Below, in pieces: positions 63,976-64,000 of a DNA stretch of 64,000 nt. The DNA is from Candidatus Babelota bacterium (GTDB lineage Bacteria > Babelota > Babeliae > Babelales > Vermiphilaceae). The stretch is taken from the NCBI GenBank assembly GCA_026388985.1, contig JAPLIS010000013.1:46269-110268 (forward strand). The letters run 5' to 3'. The notes under the pieces were generated by a model. That model saw nothing but the letters and a program-made list of their open reading frames with translations, was not told where the DNA came from and made no database searches. Every line of letters starts with the position of its first letter. Position 1 is the stretch's first letter. A program made the position numbers and the translations under genes.

Positions 63976-64000
63976 GTGCTACTTTTCCTTCTTTTAAAAA

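Overview
The window reads as about 64 kb of a low-GC (visibly near 40 %), gene-dense, host-associated bacterial chromosome. Standard housekeeping genes (rpsI, gyrB, topA, typA, metG, tilS, tadA, dnaJ, HU, lepB, suf) sit among an unusual number of genes whose products start with Sec-type signal peptides. Several of those carry eukaryote-like modules: ankyrin repeats, NZF/RanBP2-type zinc fingers with PPxY motifs, a Core-2/I-branching-type glycosyltransferase and a LicD domain. This mix, with a diderm envelope (TonB-like protein, beta-barrel protein, complete Bat operon), fits an intracellular associate of protists such as a member of Dependentiae (TM6). That assignment is inferred from gene content, not from a marker-gene tree.

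Layout. 1-7.6 kb: rpsI (cut by the window edge), a DksA/TraR zinc-finger protein and tadA on the minus strand; gyrB, an unknown gene, tilS, a TonB-like protein and a small exported protein on the plus strand. 7.6-13 kb: an exported ankyrin protein, then sufC-sufB-sufD-sufS with overlapping genes. 13-20 kb: exported proteins of unknown role, including three paralogous exported HAD proteins (one with a damaged active site), an exported FAD oxidoreductase and a TVP38-type membrane protein. 19.8-22.4 kb: a SufU/IscU scaffold gene overlapping a NurA-like nuclease gene, then dnaJ. 22.7-26.3 kb: a tandem set of exported proteins, two of them ankyrin proteins with the same Ser-rich, KRKxSQEL tail. 26.4-28.5 kb: a type II secretion/type IV pilus ATPase split into two genes, and a small membrane protein. 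28.6-38.2 kb (minus strand): HU, tRNA-Leu and tRNA-Cys, lepB, an M23 peptidase, batE-D-C-B-A, plsC and a multi-pass membrane protein. 38.4-42.7 kb: accessory island with an exported hydrolase, an ankyrin protein, a GC-rich foldable element, a glycine-rich protein, two related NZF-finger proteins and several copies of short hairpin repeats. 42.8-49.4 kb: typA, topA and metG. 49.6-53.0 kb: cluster of four exported glycan-modifying enzymes (two GT2, one GT14-like, one LicD). 53.1-60.3 kb: surface proteins (Cys-rich coiled-coil protein, beta-barrel protein, 1550-residue exported protein). 60.5-62.2 kb: spermidine synthase and S-adenosylmethionine decarboxylase, both with signal peptides. 62.3-64 kb: a delta-60 repeat protein.

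The main theme is that enzyme families normally found in the cytosol (HAD phosphatases, FAD monooxygenase-like, glycosyltransferases, LicD, SpeE, SpeD) here begin with signal sequences, so many gene products probably act in the periplasm, at the surface or in the host. Several of the exported-protein genes also have leader RNAs in which the Shine-Dalgarno sequence lies inside a hairpin. The strongest candidate for a new system is the NZF/PPxY pair at 41.6-42.7 kb, which looks aimed at host ubiquitin. Second is the exported polyamine pathway at 60.6-62.2 kb.
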